A stretch of DNA of 64,000 bases from Burkholderia sp. PAMC 26561 (GCF_001557535.2 NZ_CP014308.1:310001-374000), one strand, 5' to 3'. Counted from the first letter of the stretch, positions 17,301 through 26,864 are shown. Numbers and translations: made by a program. Notes: a model not told the origin generated them from the sequence alone.

Positions 17301-18059
17301 ATGTCTTTATCCATTTCACTTGATGGACGCTGAGCTGTTGTCACTGGCGCGGCGAGTGGTATCGGGGCGGCCATTGCACGCGCTTACGCGGAAGCGGGAG
17401 CCCGTCTAGTACTCGCAGATATCAACGAGACCTCCTTGGTAAAGCAGGCAGAGGCATGCCGCAGCTTCGGCGTTCAGGTAGAAACGGTCGTCGCAGACGT
17501 GGGTGAGGAAAATGGTGCAAATACGATTGTTGACCACTGTATCGCCGCATATGGCGGAATCGACGTGCTTGTGAACAATGCAGGGATGCTTACTCAGGCG
17601 CGCTGCACTGAACTCACGACGTCCATGTGGGACGAGATGCTGCGCGTCGATTTAAGGAGCGTTTTTTTGTGTTCCAGACGCGCACTACCGGATATGAGCG
17701 CCCAGCGTTGGGGACGAATCATAAATATCGCGTCGCAACTTGGCATTAAAGGGGGCGCGGAACTCACTCACTACGCCGCTGCGAAGGCCGGCGTGATCGG
17801 CTTTACCAAGTCACTCGCGCTGGAGGCGGCGCCCGGTAACGTACTTGTCAACGCGATTGCACCTGGACCGATCGAGACGCCTCTTGTCGATGGTATCAGC
17901 GACGCTTGGAAATCTGCAAAGGCAACTGAACTACCGCTGCGTCGCTTCGGACGTGCCGAGGAAGTCGCTCCCACTGCGGTGTTGCTCGCTTCGGATCCTG
18001 GCGGTAATCTGTTTGTCGGCCAGACGCTGGGGCCAAATTCTGGTGATGTAATGCCGTGA
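17301..18059 (+). pseudogene. Short-chain dehydrogenase interrupted by an early stop codon
   Basis: Reading from the ATG at 17301 (AGAGGG upstream) gives ten residues ending in LDGR, then an in-frame TGA at 17331-17333. The same frame continues as AVVTGAASGIGAAIARAYAEAG and a complete SDR with VLVNNAGML and HYAAAKAGVIG, down to 18059. Only one base (for example CGA to TGA) separates this from an intact gene. The open part after the stop can start only at a TTG (17436), which would remove the NAD-binding motif. It is either a recent pseudogene or a sequencing error. The rest of the gene shows no further damage. Confidence 0.8.
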
Positions 18060-18113
18060 ACGATCACAAGACCTGTACGTATATAAGTAGGCCTTAGAGG
18101 GGACTCGTCAAAA

Positions 18114-18410
18114 ATGTGCGGCATGTGCGGTTTGCTGGGAGGCGGCAATCATTGGTCAAACAGTGGCCTGCCCGCGGATAGCGCAAATGTGCGCCGTCGC
18201 AGACATTTGCAAGTTTCTCTTGCAAACAGAATTTTAACGACGTTTCGGCTGAGCTTGGATGATTTCCAGGGGCAATCTTTTATCCTGCGGTCACCAACAG
18301 AGGCTGCGGAATTGGTTGCCGATTTTTCAGAAATATGGAAAGTCGCTGAAAAAATGCTTGGCAGATCGCTTGACCCTCTCTTGCTTTTTGACGACGAGGC
18401 AGACAAATGA
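18114..18410 (+). CDS. Small MCGMCG-start protein coupled to CobW, function unknown
   Basis: A 98-residue protein beginning MCGMCGLLGGGNHWSN; the two closely spaced cysteines and a histidine could bind a metal. The rest is polar with a helical C-terminal half (AAELVADFSEIWKVAEKML) and an acidic end. AGAGGGGA lies upstream at 18096-18103. Its stop overlaps the start of the second CobW GTPase by four bases, so the two are made together. I do not recognise a named family with confidence. From position it may be an accessory of, or metal donor to, the CobW protein. This is inference only. Confidence 0.65.
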   Translation: MCGMCGLLGGGNHWSNSGLPADSANVRRRRHLQVSLANRILTTFRLSLDDFQGQSFILRSPTEAAELVADFSEIWKVAEKMLGRSLDPLLLFDDEADK

Positions 18411-19624
18411 GCGTCGCTTACGACGTTATCCCAGTAACGCTCGTCACCGGCTTCCTCGGTAGCGGCAAATCGACGCTACTTGCTGATCTGCTTCAAGGCG
18501 ACGCCGCGCGAGACACCGCGGTACTCGTCAATGAATTCGGAGAAGTCGGCTTAGACCACCTACTCGTAGGTGCGATAGATGCCCAAACAATCCTTTTGGA
18601 CAACGGTTGTCTCTGCTGTGCTGTGCGTGGTGAATTACGGGAAGCACTCGCTACATTGTTTTCTCGCCGCGCGCGTGGCGAGGTACCAGCGTTCTCTCGA
18701 GTCGTGCTGGAGACTAGTGGACTTGCGACCCCAGCGCCGATAGTCGCTACGTTACTCGGCGATCCGGTCATTCGTAGCCATTTCGTCGTCGCAGGGACAC
18801 TTACGGTGGTCGATGCTTCAAATTTTGGATGGCAACAACGAGATCACCCCGAATGGCTAGATCAGGTTAGCGCTGCCGACCGACTGCTCGTCGGAAAAGC
18901 AGACTTGGTTGACCAGGAACGCATAGAGGACCTTTTAGCCATGCTCGCCGAGCTTAATCCGACCGCAAGCGTTGTTGTCAAACGGGCGGGCATCAAAGCT
19001 GACGTATTACGCGCGTCCTTGTTTGAGCCAGGCGACATCCAGAATATGATCCGAAATATCGGGAAAGCAACGCGCAGCACCGCCCCGTCGAGGTCTCGGG
19101 CTCCATATAAACATCGCGAGGGTCTTATCGCTTCACAAGTCAGGTCTTTTTGTATGACGTTCGATGTACCGCTTGACTGGGAAGTTTTTACGCTGTGGCT
19201 TACCATGCTGCTCAATCGACACGGCAATAGCATCTTGCGAGTTAAAGGCCTACTCTGGATAAGAGGGTCCGGCAGACCAGCGGTCCTTCACGCGATTCGT
19301 CACATTGTATATCCGGTGCTACACCCAGAAAACGTCGATGCTGATTGGACCGGCGACAAAAAGTCACAACTTGTGTTTATTGCGGAAGGTCTCGAGCTAG
19401 CCCCCTCGTCGCGTCGTATCGACGCTTTCAGCATCAACTTGAGGATTGCAGCCGTTGATCGTCGCTCATGCACCGCAAAGTCAATCCGCTTCAATTGGCG
19501 CACCCGCAATCATAGGAAGCAAGGTCGAACTACGTGTGATTGGCACTTCCGTCACGTTGCAGGAACATATCCGCGAAAAGGCGGAGCGGGACCTCGGAAT
19601 CAAGCTGAACTTCATTGTGCTTGA
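18407..19624 (+). CDS. Second CobW/COG0523-family GTPase, odd C-terminus
   Basis: A G3E-family GTPase with Walker A GFLGSGKST, CLCC in DNGCLCCAV, ETSGLATP, and a GKADLVD base-recognition motif (usually NKxD). The CobW C-terminal domain follows. Unlike the CobW at 10200 it has no histidine-rich linker. The family normally ends shortly after the strand matching VFIAEGLELAP (near 19400). Here about 60 extra residues without CobW character run on and overlap the next gene by 179 bases. A one-base shift near 19430-19440 would bring a stop immediately in either other frame, so a frameshift or sequence error near the end is likely. Coupled to the MCGMCG protein upstream. Confidence 0.78.
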   Translation: MSVAYDVIPVTLVTGFLGSGKSTLLADLLQGDAARDTAVLVNEFGEVGLDHLLVGAIDAQTILLDNGCLCCAVRGELREALATLFSRRARGEVPAFSRVVLETSGLATPAPIVATLLGDPVIRSHFVVAGTLTVVDASNFGWQQRDHPEWLDQVSAADRLLVGKADLVDQERIEDLLAMLAELNPTASVVVKRAGIKADVLRASLFEPGDIQNMIRNIGKATRSTAPSRSRAPYKHREGLIASQVRSFCMTFDVPLDWEVFTLWLTMLLNRHGNSILRVKGLLWIRGSGRPAVLHAIRHIVYPVLHPENVDADWTGDKKSQLVFIAEGLELAPSSRRIDAFSINLRIAAVDRRSCTAKSIRFNWRTRNHRKQGRTTCDWHFRHVAGTYPRKGGAGPRNQAELHCA

Positions 19625-20687
19625 CGGACCGCTTGCGCAACGTGAAGGCGTTATGCACCCCGAGACCTACGATGTTTACGATCAGTGGTTTCACAGTCTT
19701 GACTGTCTTTGGCCTGCTCACGCTCTTCAACCTATTGACGTTCGTCGCATCAATCGATGGGACGAAGTAAACGCGCTACCTCGAACCGGGCACCTGGCCG
19801 GACGAGCAGGGACGACCGCCGGTAGCGTTCCGGCAGATCGACTCTACGTGCAACGCGACAATACACTCGGGCGGACTGCTTCCGCGCGCATCAGTATGCT
19901 GCCTCTTACTCACAACGCGGATAGCTTCGCATACCTTGCTGACGAGATACCTTCCAGACTAATCGATCAAGGTGAGAGTTGGTCTTGGCTTCTTGCTCCC
20001 GAACTCGCAGGGCGCGTTGCGCTGCAAGCCGACCCTGCAATAGGAGCTATAGACGCGGCGCTCGCCGTGCGGGCAAGCGGACTGATGGAATTCCAAGACA
20101 TTGGCAACCTCTCGATAGAAGAGATCGATGGGCTAATCGAGATTTTGATCCAGTATCGACAACGCGGGCACTTTGCCGGCTTCTGGTCGACATTTGCTGA
20201 GGCCGCTCAGTTAATGCTTCGCAAGCAAGTCGTCATACAGAGCATATGGTCTCCAGCCATCCTCGAGCTCGAGCGGGCCGGACTCAAGCCACAATTGGCC
20301 AGTCCTCGTGAGGGATATCGCGCTTGGTTCGGTGGGCTTGCCCTCTCCAGGTTAGTAGAAGGGCGTGCACGGGATGCTGCGTACGACTATCTGAATTGGT
20401 GGCTCGACGGATGGGCAGGCGCGACGATGGCGAGACAGGGTTATTACATTTCAAATCCAGAACGTGCTCGTCAATATATGAGCGAGGGTGAATGGGCGTA
20501 TTGGTACAATGGAAAACGTGCTGCTGTCCTCGTAGGGCCAACCGGCCAGCAACGAAGTCTAGCCGGACAACTCCGGGACGGCGGAGACTACGCGGCGCGG
20601 ATGGGCCGTATTGCTGTCTGGGATTCAGTAATGGACGAACAAAACTATCTGGTGCGGCGATGGGGCGAGTTCCTCCGAGCACAATAA
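19446..20687 (+). CDS. ABC-type solute-binding protein (PotD-like) without signal peptide
   Basis: A periplasmic-binding-protein-fold protein of about 410 residues. It has the spermidine/putrescine-type opening (KVELRVIGTSVTLQEHIREK) and later GESWSWLLAPELAGRVAL and DIGNLSIEEIDGLIE. No signal peptide or lipobox precedes the first strand, and no permease or ATPase gene is nearby. It may be a cytoplasmic binding protein, or the N-terminus is misread. Available starts are TTG at 19446 and 19455; an ATG at 19469 lies in another frame that soon stops. The 5' end overlaps the CobW frame. Start position uncertain, family assignment firm. Confidence 0.75.
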   Translation: MQPLIVAHAPQSQSASIGAPAIIGSKVELRVIGTSVTLQEHIREKAERDLGIKLNFIVLDGPLAQREGVMHPETYDVYDQWFHSLDCLWPAHALQPIDVRRINRWDEVNALPRTGHLAGRAGTTAGSVPADRLYVQRDNTLGRTASARISMLPLTHNADSFAYLADEIPSRLIDQGESWSWLLAPELAGRVALQADPAIGAIDAALAVRASGLMEFQDIGNLSIEEIDGLIEILIQYRQRGHFAGFWSTFAEAAQLMLRKQVVIQSIWSPAILELERAGLKPQLASPREGYRAWFGGLALSRLVEGRARDAAYDYLNWWLDGWAGATMARQGYYISNPERARQYMSEGEWAYWYNGKRAAVLVGPTGQQRSLAGQLRDGGDYAARMGRIAVWDSVMDEQNYLVRRWGEFLRAQ

Positions 20688-20702
20688 TTACAATGTCACG
20701 CA

Positions 20703-21752
20703 ATGAATAGACGGACACCTTTCGTTCACTCGTCTTCCGACGCCACCGAGTCGAATCGCACAACGGATATAGACAATCGGCACCGCTACAGGCTGATCCA
20801 AAACCACCTTCAGCAGGCGATTCTCGCGGGCCGTATCGTACCCGGACTCGTATTGCTTGAAGGACCGGTAGCACGACTTTTTGGTACAAGTCGCGTACCA
20901 GTCCGAAAGGCATTCGAGCTTTTGCATTCTGATGGCCTACTTCTCACTTTCGATGGACGCGGCTATCTAGTCGCCAATGAGAACGGCTCGGCGCCCGAAC
21001 CGCTTCGCGCGCCATTGTCGGAAACTGCGCTTGGCTTTGATGCTCCGCCCGAACCTCTAGATTTACCCACTACAGGGGAGCGGATCTATCGGGCACTGGA
21101 GGAGGCGGTCTCGGTCGCAATTGTCTTCGGTCATTTTCGGATAGACGAGACTCTAGCCGCCGAAACGTTACACGTAAGCCGGGACGTGGTGCGCGAAACG
21201 CTGGCACGACTTCGCGATCGCGGACTGATTGAGAAATCAACCTATTCCCACTGGCTATGCGGTCCGCTGACGGCAAGATCAGTCGCCCAAGATTACGAGT
21301 TGCGCATGTTGCTTGAGCCTGCCGCGCTCCGGTCGAGCCAGCCGTTTCTACAGCATGAAATGCTGGCCGCAGCCATCGCTGATATTGAAGAAGCAATTAA
21401 TCGCCCAGATTCAGTCGACGCTGACAGGCTTCAGCATATTGAAACCACTTTGCATGTTGACTGTCTAGCGTATGCGCGCAATCGCAAGCTTCTTGATACG
21501 GTTCGGCATGCACACATGCCGCTCACAGTGAACCATGCTTTTTTTCAAGCATTTAATCTTCATCCCGAGGCTGGCACGCTCGAAGAGCACCGGGTGGTTT
21601 TGCGTTGTCTAATGGCCGGAGATGTTGATCATGCCACGTCCGCATTGTGCCAGCATTTAAAAAACGGCCAAACACGTACATTGCAGCGGCTGAAGGTTCT
21701 TGCTGTGTTGCCGGAGCCAGACTTGCCGGCATTCGTAGTGCCGTTTCCCTAG
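20703..21752 (+). CDS. GntR-family regulator with two winged-helix domains and an FCD domain
   Basis: A 349-residue regulator. A first GntR winged helix covers about residues 28-92 (VARLFGTSRVPVRKAFELL, DGRGYLVA). A second covers about 124-190 (AAETLHVSRDVVRETLARL). An all-helical FCD effector domain follows to about 335 (ELRMLLEPAALR, HIETTLHVDCLAYA, HRVVLRCLMAGD). Most FadR-subfamily regulators have one DNA-binding domain of about 65 residues, so this one could bind an extended or doubled operator as a dimer. It starts 15 bases after the solute-binding protein and probably controls this module in response to a carboxylate-type ligand. Confidence 0.85.
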   Translation: MNRRTPFVHSSSDATESNRTTDIDNRHRYRLIQNHLQQAILAGRIVPGLVLLEGPVARLFGTSRVPVRKAFELLHSDGLLLTFDGRGYLVANENGSAPEPLRAPLSETALGFDAPPEPLDLPTTGERIYRALEEAVSVAIVFGHFRIDETLAAETLHVSRDVVRETLARLRDRGLIEKSTYSHWLCGPLTARSVAQDYELRMLLEPAALRSSQPFLQHEMLAAAIADIEEAINRPDSVDADRLQHIETTLHVDCLAYARNRKLLDTVRHAHMPLTVNHAFFQAFNLHPEAGTLEEHRVVLRCLMAGDVDHATSALCQHLKNGQTRTLQRLKVLAVLPEPDLPAFVVPFP

Positions 21753-22240
21753 TTTCTGTGGACGTGCCAACGTTGACTAAAATGCAACCCGACGATGTGA
21801 TTCAGTCTGAGAGCAACCGGGACAAGCGGTCAGCATTGACAGTTAATGCGCAAGCGCAGCGATCTCGCCATGAGAATATTGAAAGAAACACTCACTCAAT
21901 AGGCACGGTGTGTCGGCTGGATACGTGGTCCTTGGTGACGGGCTTTCGTTCAGTTCTTGTACCGTCCCGGCTCAACCATTATCTCGGGCAAGCGGGATAA
22001 GAGAGAAACGTGAATTATCTCCAAAGATGTTAAACCGGCTTCTCGCTTTGGCGGATGTATCTTTGGCAAAACAGAGCATAAGATCCATTGCAGATCATCT
22101 GAGGAACCATTGCTTCGTATAATCCTTCGGATCTCTTGCTCCACGATGCTACTCAATGAGCGTGGCTGGTGCGAGCAGTATAAATGCATTGTGTAACTTC
22201 GAATGTACTTAACATTCACTACAAAAGAGGATATATCCAA
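21753..22240. other. Intergenic region, no gene seen
   Basis: About 490 bases between the GntR gene and the ABM-domain gene. The base composition drops towards AT, and frames here are short and unlike known proteins. The promoter of the next gene is probably in the AT-rich last 80 bases. Confidence 0.4.
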
Positions 22241-22537
22241 ATGGCTAATTTTGCGTTGTTTGTTGAACTGAAGGCTAAACCAGGACAGGAATCGGAAGTC
22301 GAGGCGTTTCTAAACGGGGAAGCCAAGCTGGTAAGAGGAGAAGCTGGAACGTTGACGTGGCACGCGGCGAAAGACGAAGGCGAGCCCGGCTTATATGTAG
22401 TCTTCGATACCTTCAATGACGAAGTTGCCCGTGAAGCGCATTTGAACGGCGAGGCTGGACAGGAGCTCGTGGCAAATTCCGAACGGCTGTTTTCCGAAGT
22501 GAAGGTTCATCGGCTTCAAGTGGTCGCAGAGAAGTAA
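22241..22537 (+). CDS. ABM-domain protein (YgiN-like quinol/antibiotic-biosynthesis monooxygenase)
   Basis: A 98-residue dimeric alpha/beta-barrel protein of the antibiotic-biosynthesis-monooxygenase family. Characteristic parts are ALFVELKAKPGQESEVEAFL, the core GTLTWHAAKDEG, and LYVVFDTFNDEVAREAHLNG. Such proteins act as small cofactor-independent oxygenases or as stress-related quinol oxidases. The ATG at 22241 has AGAGG ten bases upstream; the frame remains open upstream but lacks family residues. It stands alone in a gene-poor stretch. Specific role unknown. Confidence 0.85.
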   Translation: MANFALFVELKAKPGQESEVEAFLNGEAKLVRGEAGTLTWHAAKDEGEPGLYVVFDTFNDEVAREAHLNGEAGQELVANSERLFSEVKVHRLQVVAEK

Positions 22538-22876
22538 GACCTAGGGGCGGTACTTCGAAGAGACGAATGCCATTGGATCGCGAATCTCGATTGGCCTCGA
22601 CCATACCGAACCCGCCTCGCACGCATCACTCTTAGCATCGAGATGACATTATGCCGTTTGCTCGGTCTCTTCGACCGCTGTAACGCGTAACGCAGGCGTG
22701 ACGGCGCGTCGATTGTTGCGGGGAACGGCGTCTTTTCAATCGCCGAAAACGATGACCTTTGCTCGGTTGTCATCTCGTTTTTTTCCTTCGTGTTCCCTTA
22801 ATCGAGAGTGACCTGGAAACGGAGAGGCGAGATAACCTACTTTGCTTTGCAGCGCGCACGGCGTCCCGTGTATACA
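22538..22876. other. Intergenic region, no gene seen
   Basis: About 340 bases between the convergent ABM-domain and redoxin genes. Neither strand carries a recognisable frame, and no clear bidirectional terminator hairpin was found. Confidence 0.4.
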
Positions 22877-23473
22877 TCAATCCTGCTCGCGAAGCGTTTG
22901 GACGTACGTCTTGCCGTATGGATAGAACTTTTCCTTGCGGCCTTCCTGCCACGCGCGTTTCATTTCGGGTGTCGTAATGTCCCAATCCGGCCTGCATTTC
23001 TTGGTAACAACGCGCAAATCTTGACGCAATTCCTCCATCGTCGGCCTTCCAAAAAACCAGTACCCGCTGTAGATTTTGTAGACGATGAGATCCGGCTCAA
23101 GGACAACAACGTGCGGGATCATCGGATCGTGCAACGGGTCCGTGTATTCGGCGATGTCGAGGTCTTTTTGCACAATACGGCCCGCGTCGGATAGAAAAGG
23201 CCAGTGCGCGCCCACCCCACTACGGTATTCGTTTGTCTCAGTAAGGTTATCCGTGCTGACGGTGACAAGTTGGCAATAGCCTACTTCCATTTCGCGGTGC
23301 AGGTCGATAAGTCCTTCGGCCTGTCGCCGATCCTTAGGGCAGAAGCCTCCACGGCTAAGTATGACAATCATGGGGTCCGTTCCTTGAAGTTCGGACAACT
23401 TGCGCCGTGTCGCTGTGTGGTCGGTCAGCTCGTAATCAGGAAAACGAGCTCCAGGTACGATGTCGTTTCTCAT
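22877..23473 (-). CDS. Redoxin (AhpC/TSA-superfamily) protein
   Basis: A 198-residue thioredoxin-fold protein of the peroxiredoxin/redoxin group. Visible marks are ARFPDYELTDH, the single-cysteine active-site segment SRGGFCPKDRRQ (where a peroxiredoxin has a CP cysteine), SDAGRIVQKDLDI and the conserved IPHVVVLEPDLIVYKIYSGY. Other cysteines are at CQLV and KKCRPD. It probably reduces peroxides or acts as a thiol protein; a resolving cysteine cannot be assigned. The start at 23473 has a GGGA upstream at long spacing. It stands alone with no operon partner. Confidence 0.82.
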   Translation of the reverse strand: MRNDIVPGARFPDYELTDHTATRRKLSELQGTDPMIVILSRGGFCPKDRRQAEGLIDLHREMEVGYCQLVTVSTDNLTETNEYRSGVGAHWPFLSDAGRIVQKDLDIAEYTDPLHDPMIPHVVVLEPDLIVYKIYSGYWFFGRPTMEELRQDLRVVTKKCRPDWDITTPEMKRAWQEGRKEKFYPYGKTYVQTLREQD

Positions 23474-25082
23474 GTTCTTAAGTTCCCTTTCGCTTAGTTG
23501 ACGACCAAGATGTCTGCTAACTGCATTCCAAGCTTCGACGGTGTCTACTCATATAGAGGTGGTTCGGCGGTTTCGCATTAATCATTTTGTTCGGCCGAGT
23601 CACTGAAATGCGGTTTTCGACAGTATTGGTTTGTTTTAGAACGGCCGATTCAGAATATACTTGCAAGATTGGGATGGCAACCTTTACATCGGCGTTCCTG
23701 TAGAAACAGTGTAAGCGCCTGGTGACGGCATCCTGAATCGACGCAGCAGGCTTGGGAGCACCATGTCCATTGACACATTGAAATAGCTTTCCTTGTCTCG
23801 TACCTCGAGATTCTTGTGAGCAGTCTTTCTTAAATGATCGAATCTCCTGAGGTCGGCGTAGCAGTAAGGCCAACGGTGGATCACCCTAAAATGCGCAGGT
23901 TGGTACCGCATTACCGAGAGCCGTCGCGTGAACCTCCCACTTCCTTAACGCGCAAGTCAGGCAGTGCCTGTTGCCAAGTGGACCCTTTGGTTGCTTGAGA
24001 ATTGAGGAGTTTTGCCGGACTTCGTTTGCGCCGACATCGTTTACGTAGTCGAACATCCTCCCTTTGGAACGGGGCTCAAGGTAGCTTTTTTTCGAGCGCC
24101 GTCTTAGCACTTGAAACTTATAGAACGCCCAGCGGAAGTGTTTGGTCCCTACGTTGACGTTTAAGCCGACTTTTGAAGGTAGCGTCGTTCATGCCTTTCC
24201 AGATCAATCAACTGAGCAGGTCAAACAGTGTCATTCGAAACGCCATTGATCCGGTTAGCGAACGAAAAGTACGAACGGTGCGCGCAGTTTTAGGTTGTGA
24301 TCAGGCAACTGCTCGGTTGCATTATCCGTGATCAAGCTTGTTGCTGAAAACTCCTGCTTTGTTTGGAAATGCACGCTTTCTCGACTACCGGAACGCTTTG
24401 GTTGCGGATTCATTTAAGTTGAGTTGCGGACGTTGCCGATACACAAAAGTTGCAGATTTGCGACGTCGCGGAGCTTTATCGGGACATTCAAACTGCGCGA
24501 CACGGTAAAACGGATTTTCCACAGTCATCCGGTCCGAGACTCTTGTAGAATCAGCCCGAGTCGGGGGTCAATACGTTCGTGTTTCAGCGACCGAACGCGT
24601 CAGGTTATAGCGCCGACGACACCTTTTCTGCGGACGCGGCAGCCGCTCCAACAGTTGCATACTCTTTAGGCAAACCGAAAGTCGGCTACGGCTAGTGAAA
24701 ATGGTCCTTAACATGAACGAAGAGAAGCGTATATGCGCTGACTCGCAACGGTGTGGCGAGCTAGTGTAATGCTAACTTCGCAGACAAATTGATGAGCGCG
24801 AGCCATTTCAAACGGCGATCCATTGGAAAATAAGGAGCACCGAAACGTGCCTCGCTGAAAGTTATTCAAAAATGATCTCACTCAGGATATGACAACTCAT
24901 CGTGCCCTCAACCGGGTGCAGCGCTGTAACAGAGGGGCGTGGACATGCCCTAAAACATAATGAATTTAATTTAACCTCCTTAATCATGTCGAATCTAATG
25001 GAAAAAGTATGCCAAGTCTTATGTCAACGAACTCAGGCAGCACAAAGTATTCGTCGCATCCTATTATGCCGTCAAGCTTCTA
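23474..25082. other. 1.6 kb gene-poor region
   Basis: Only short frames on both strands, none resembling a known protein, with a lower GC content than the catabolic regions. It may hold decayed genes too far gone to recognise. No insertion-sequence ends, tRNA or repeat array could be seen. Confidence 0.4.
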
Positions 25083-25724
25083 TTGGTAGCGCTCGGGGCT
25101 TGGATCATTCACGGTAACGGTGGCTTCGTTCCGATGGCGATTATCTGCATTGCCATCTGCGCTGTTACGTCGACAACTTGCTTTCTGTTTTCGCTACGCA
25201 CCCTTCGGGCAAGTAAAGAAAGTGAGACGAGATATCGGCCGATACTTCGACTCAATGCGGAGTTGTGCTCGGCAGGTAGCCTGCTGCTCGCCGTCGTGAC
25301 GCTCTTGTCAATAGCGGCCACAATCGACCGCTCTTCGGAGTCAGAGTCGATTCCAATCCCGCCGGTTTCGGCTGTCTCGCGACTGAACGACGCGAATGGA
25401 ACAGTACAAGCGCCTGTTCCAATAAATTCAAACGGCGGGTCGGATGGTCATGTGCCAGTGCTTGCGCGTCAATCGTCGCCTCGCGACAAAGACATTTGGA
25501 CCTTGTGTGTTGGCCTTATCGCGCTGGTTCTAGGTGGTTCTGCGGCGGGACACAAAATTGGGTTAGCGTTCCATGAGTTTGCGCCTCGCCCCATGCAACC
25601 AACAAACAACAGTTCGCCTCCTCAACCAAAACAACCACCAAACAGCGCCCCGCCCCCTCAACCGAAGCTCCCAGTGCGCCACGGTCCTCGGCCTCATTCG
25701 TCTAAACGCAGGCGTAAAAAATAA
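25083..25724 (+). CDS. Hypothetical membrane protein with proline-rich tail
   Basis: A 213-residue frame with hydrophobic segments at about 2-10 and 16-38, at 63-80, and at 137-157. A proline-rich, finally basic tail (about 168-213, ending KRRRKK) follows. The only start in frame is a TTG at 25083, inside a hydrophobic stretch. Coding character continues upstream, in the same frame, to a stop at 24996. An ATG at 24986 in a different frame, followed by a run of five A, suggests that a frameshift hides the real N-terminus. No family is recognised. It may be a membrane protein of a mobile region, or a degraded gene. Confidence 0.4.
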   Translation: MVALGAWIIHGNGGFVPMAIICIAICAVTSTTCFLFSLRTLRASKESETRYRPILRLNAELCSAGSLLLAVVTLLSIAATIDRSSESESIPIPPVSAVSRLNDANGTVQAPVPINSNGGSDGHVPVLARQSSPRDKDIWTLCVGLIALVLGGSAAGHKIGLAFHEFAPRPMQPTNNSSPPQPKQPPNSAPPPQPKLPVRHGPRPHSSKRRRKK

Positions 25725-25830
25725 CGTTATTGCTAATACCGGATCACGTCAAAAATGCTTCAATGTCGTAGACATATAACCCGTCCAGCGAATGCGTCGA
25801 GACCTGACGATGCGTTACCTACTCACGGTT

Positions 25831-26410
25831 TCACTTTCGGATGCCGCGACCTGTCGAGCATGGGACTAAACTACACAAAGTTTCTGCGCGTGCAACGGTT
25901 GGGTCACCCGTTGAGAATTCACGCTCAATCGTCACCAGCTGCTGTGGCTTGTTTGCGAACCGTTCGATACCCGTGCGAAGGGGCCTCGAGATTAAACCTC
26001 GTGTCGCTACGATGCTGGGAAGCAAGCGATGCCAGCTATCGATCCACATACGGGCAGCGACCAGTTCCACGTGCGGAATAAAACGCCGGTAATGCCGATG
26101 TATTAATCGTGTCACGAACATCGGCGTCCTCGTCTCCAGGCGAATCTGCCGCGATCAATAACTCGGCTTTGTCTGCATACCGGACAGAGAAGTCGACTTG
26201 AAGGTAACGCTCGCCGATCAAAACCGTCCCCGGACGTTCGCTAAACGTAACGACTGATGGATCGGACTCAATGAGCATCCGCGCATCCAATACGACGCGG
26301 CGATAGATCGTGAGCCTGCGGCTAAGCTTCGGGCTAAAAACCTCAAACCGGTGTGCGCCTCGGGGGCGAATCATCGCGGTTGGCGCGCTCGAATGAAGGG
26401 AATGTTCCAT
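25831..26410 (-). pseudogene. TnsA-like transposon endonuclease, frameshifted
   Basis: The first frame (26410 to 26036) reads like the N-terminal part of TnsA-type transposition endonucleases found in Burkholderia islands (FEVFSPKLSRRLTIYRRVVL, FSERPGTVLIG, INTSALPAF). The homology then continues in another frame (VELVAARMWIDSWHRLLPSI, PQQLVTIEREFSTGDPTVAR) down to about 25831. The change of frame falls at an A4 run at 26080-26083. The gene is therefore broken. It is next to an IS21 remnant. TnsA normally works with a DDE transposase, and no intact partner is present. The family call comes from memory of the pattern and should be checked. Confidence 0.55.
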
Positions 26411-26422
26411 AAGATCAAAACC

Positions 26423-26854
26423 TCATGGACGGGCTTTGAATTTTAAAACGCGAATTGACGGTTTCAAATCGTTCCGAGTGTGCTTAACAATGTCAACTCG
26501 AATCAGCGCTTCCCTGCTGAACATGGTTTCCGGATTGACAGAATTCCGTCGAACGACGTTTGCGTACAATTCGGCCGCCGCCAACAACCCCATCGACTGA
26601 ATCTCACGCCACAACACCGCGGCCGGGATCCAGTCCGGTGCCGCAGCCGCGACCCGCTCGCGCAGATACCCTTCAAAGGGCTTTACCATTGATTTCCGAG
26701 GCGTTGCCGCCGGTTTAAATGTCGGCGCATCTTGCGCCGCCAGATACTTCCTCACCGTGTTGACCGAGCAGCCAACCTCACCAGCAATTGCGCGAAGCAG
26801 CGGCCGGCTCGTGGCGTTGCTCACGCAGCACATTGCCGAATACGGCACGATCAC
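26423..26854 (-). pseudogene. IS21-type IstA transposase N-terminal remnant
   Basis: Residues about 18-93 of this frame (about 26803-26576) resemble the N-terminal helix-turn-helix region of IS21 IstA transposases: LLRAIAGEVGCSVNTVRKYL, then KPFEGYLRERVAAAAPDWIP and AVLWREIQSMG. After that the similarity stops; the remaining residues are unlike IstA and no DDE domain follows. The element is thus truncated to about a fifth of IstA, and no istB is nearby. It lies between the broken TnsA-like gene and a LysR tail. Confidence 0.6.
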
Positions 26855-26864
26855 GATCTATTAA

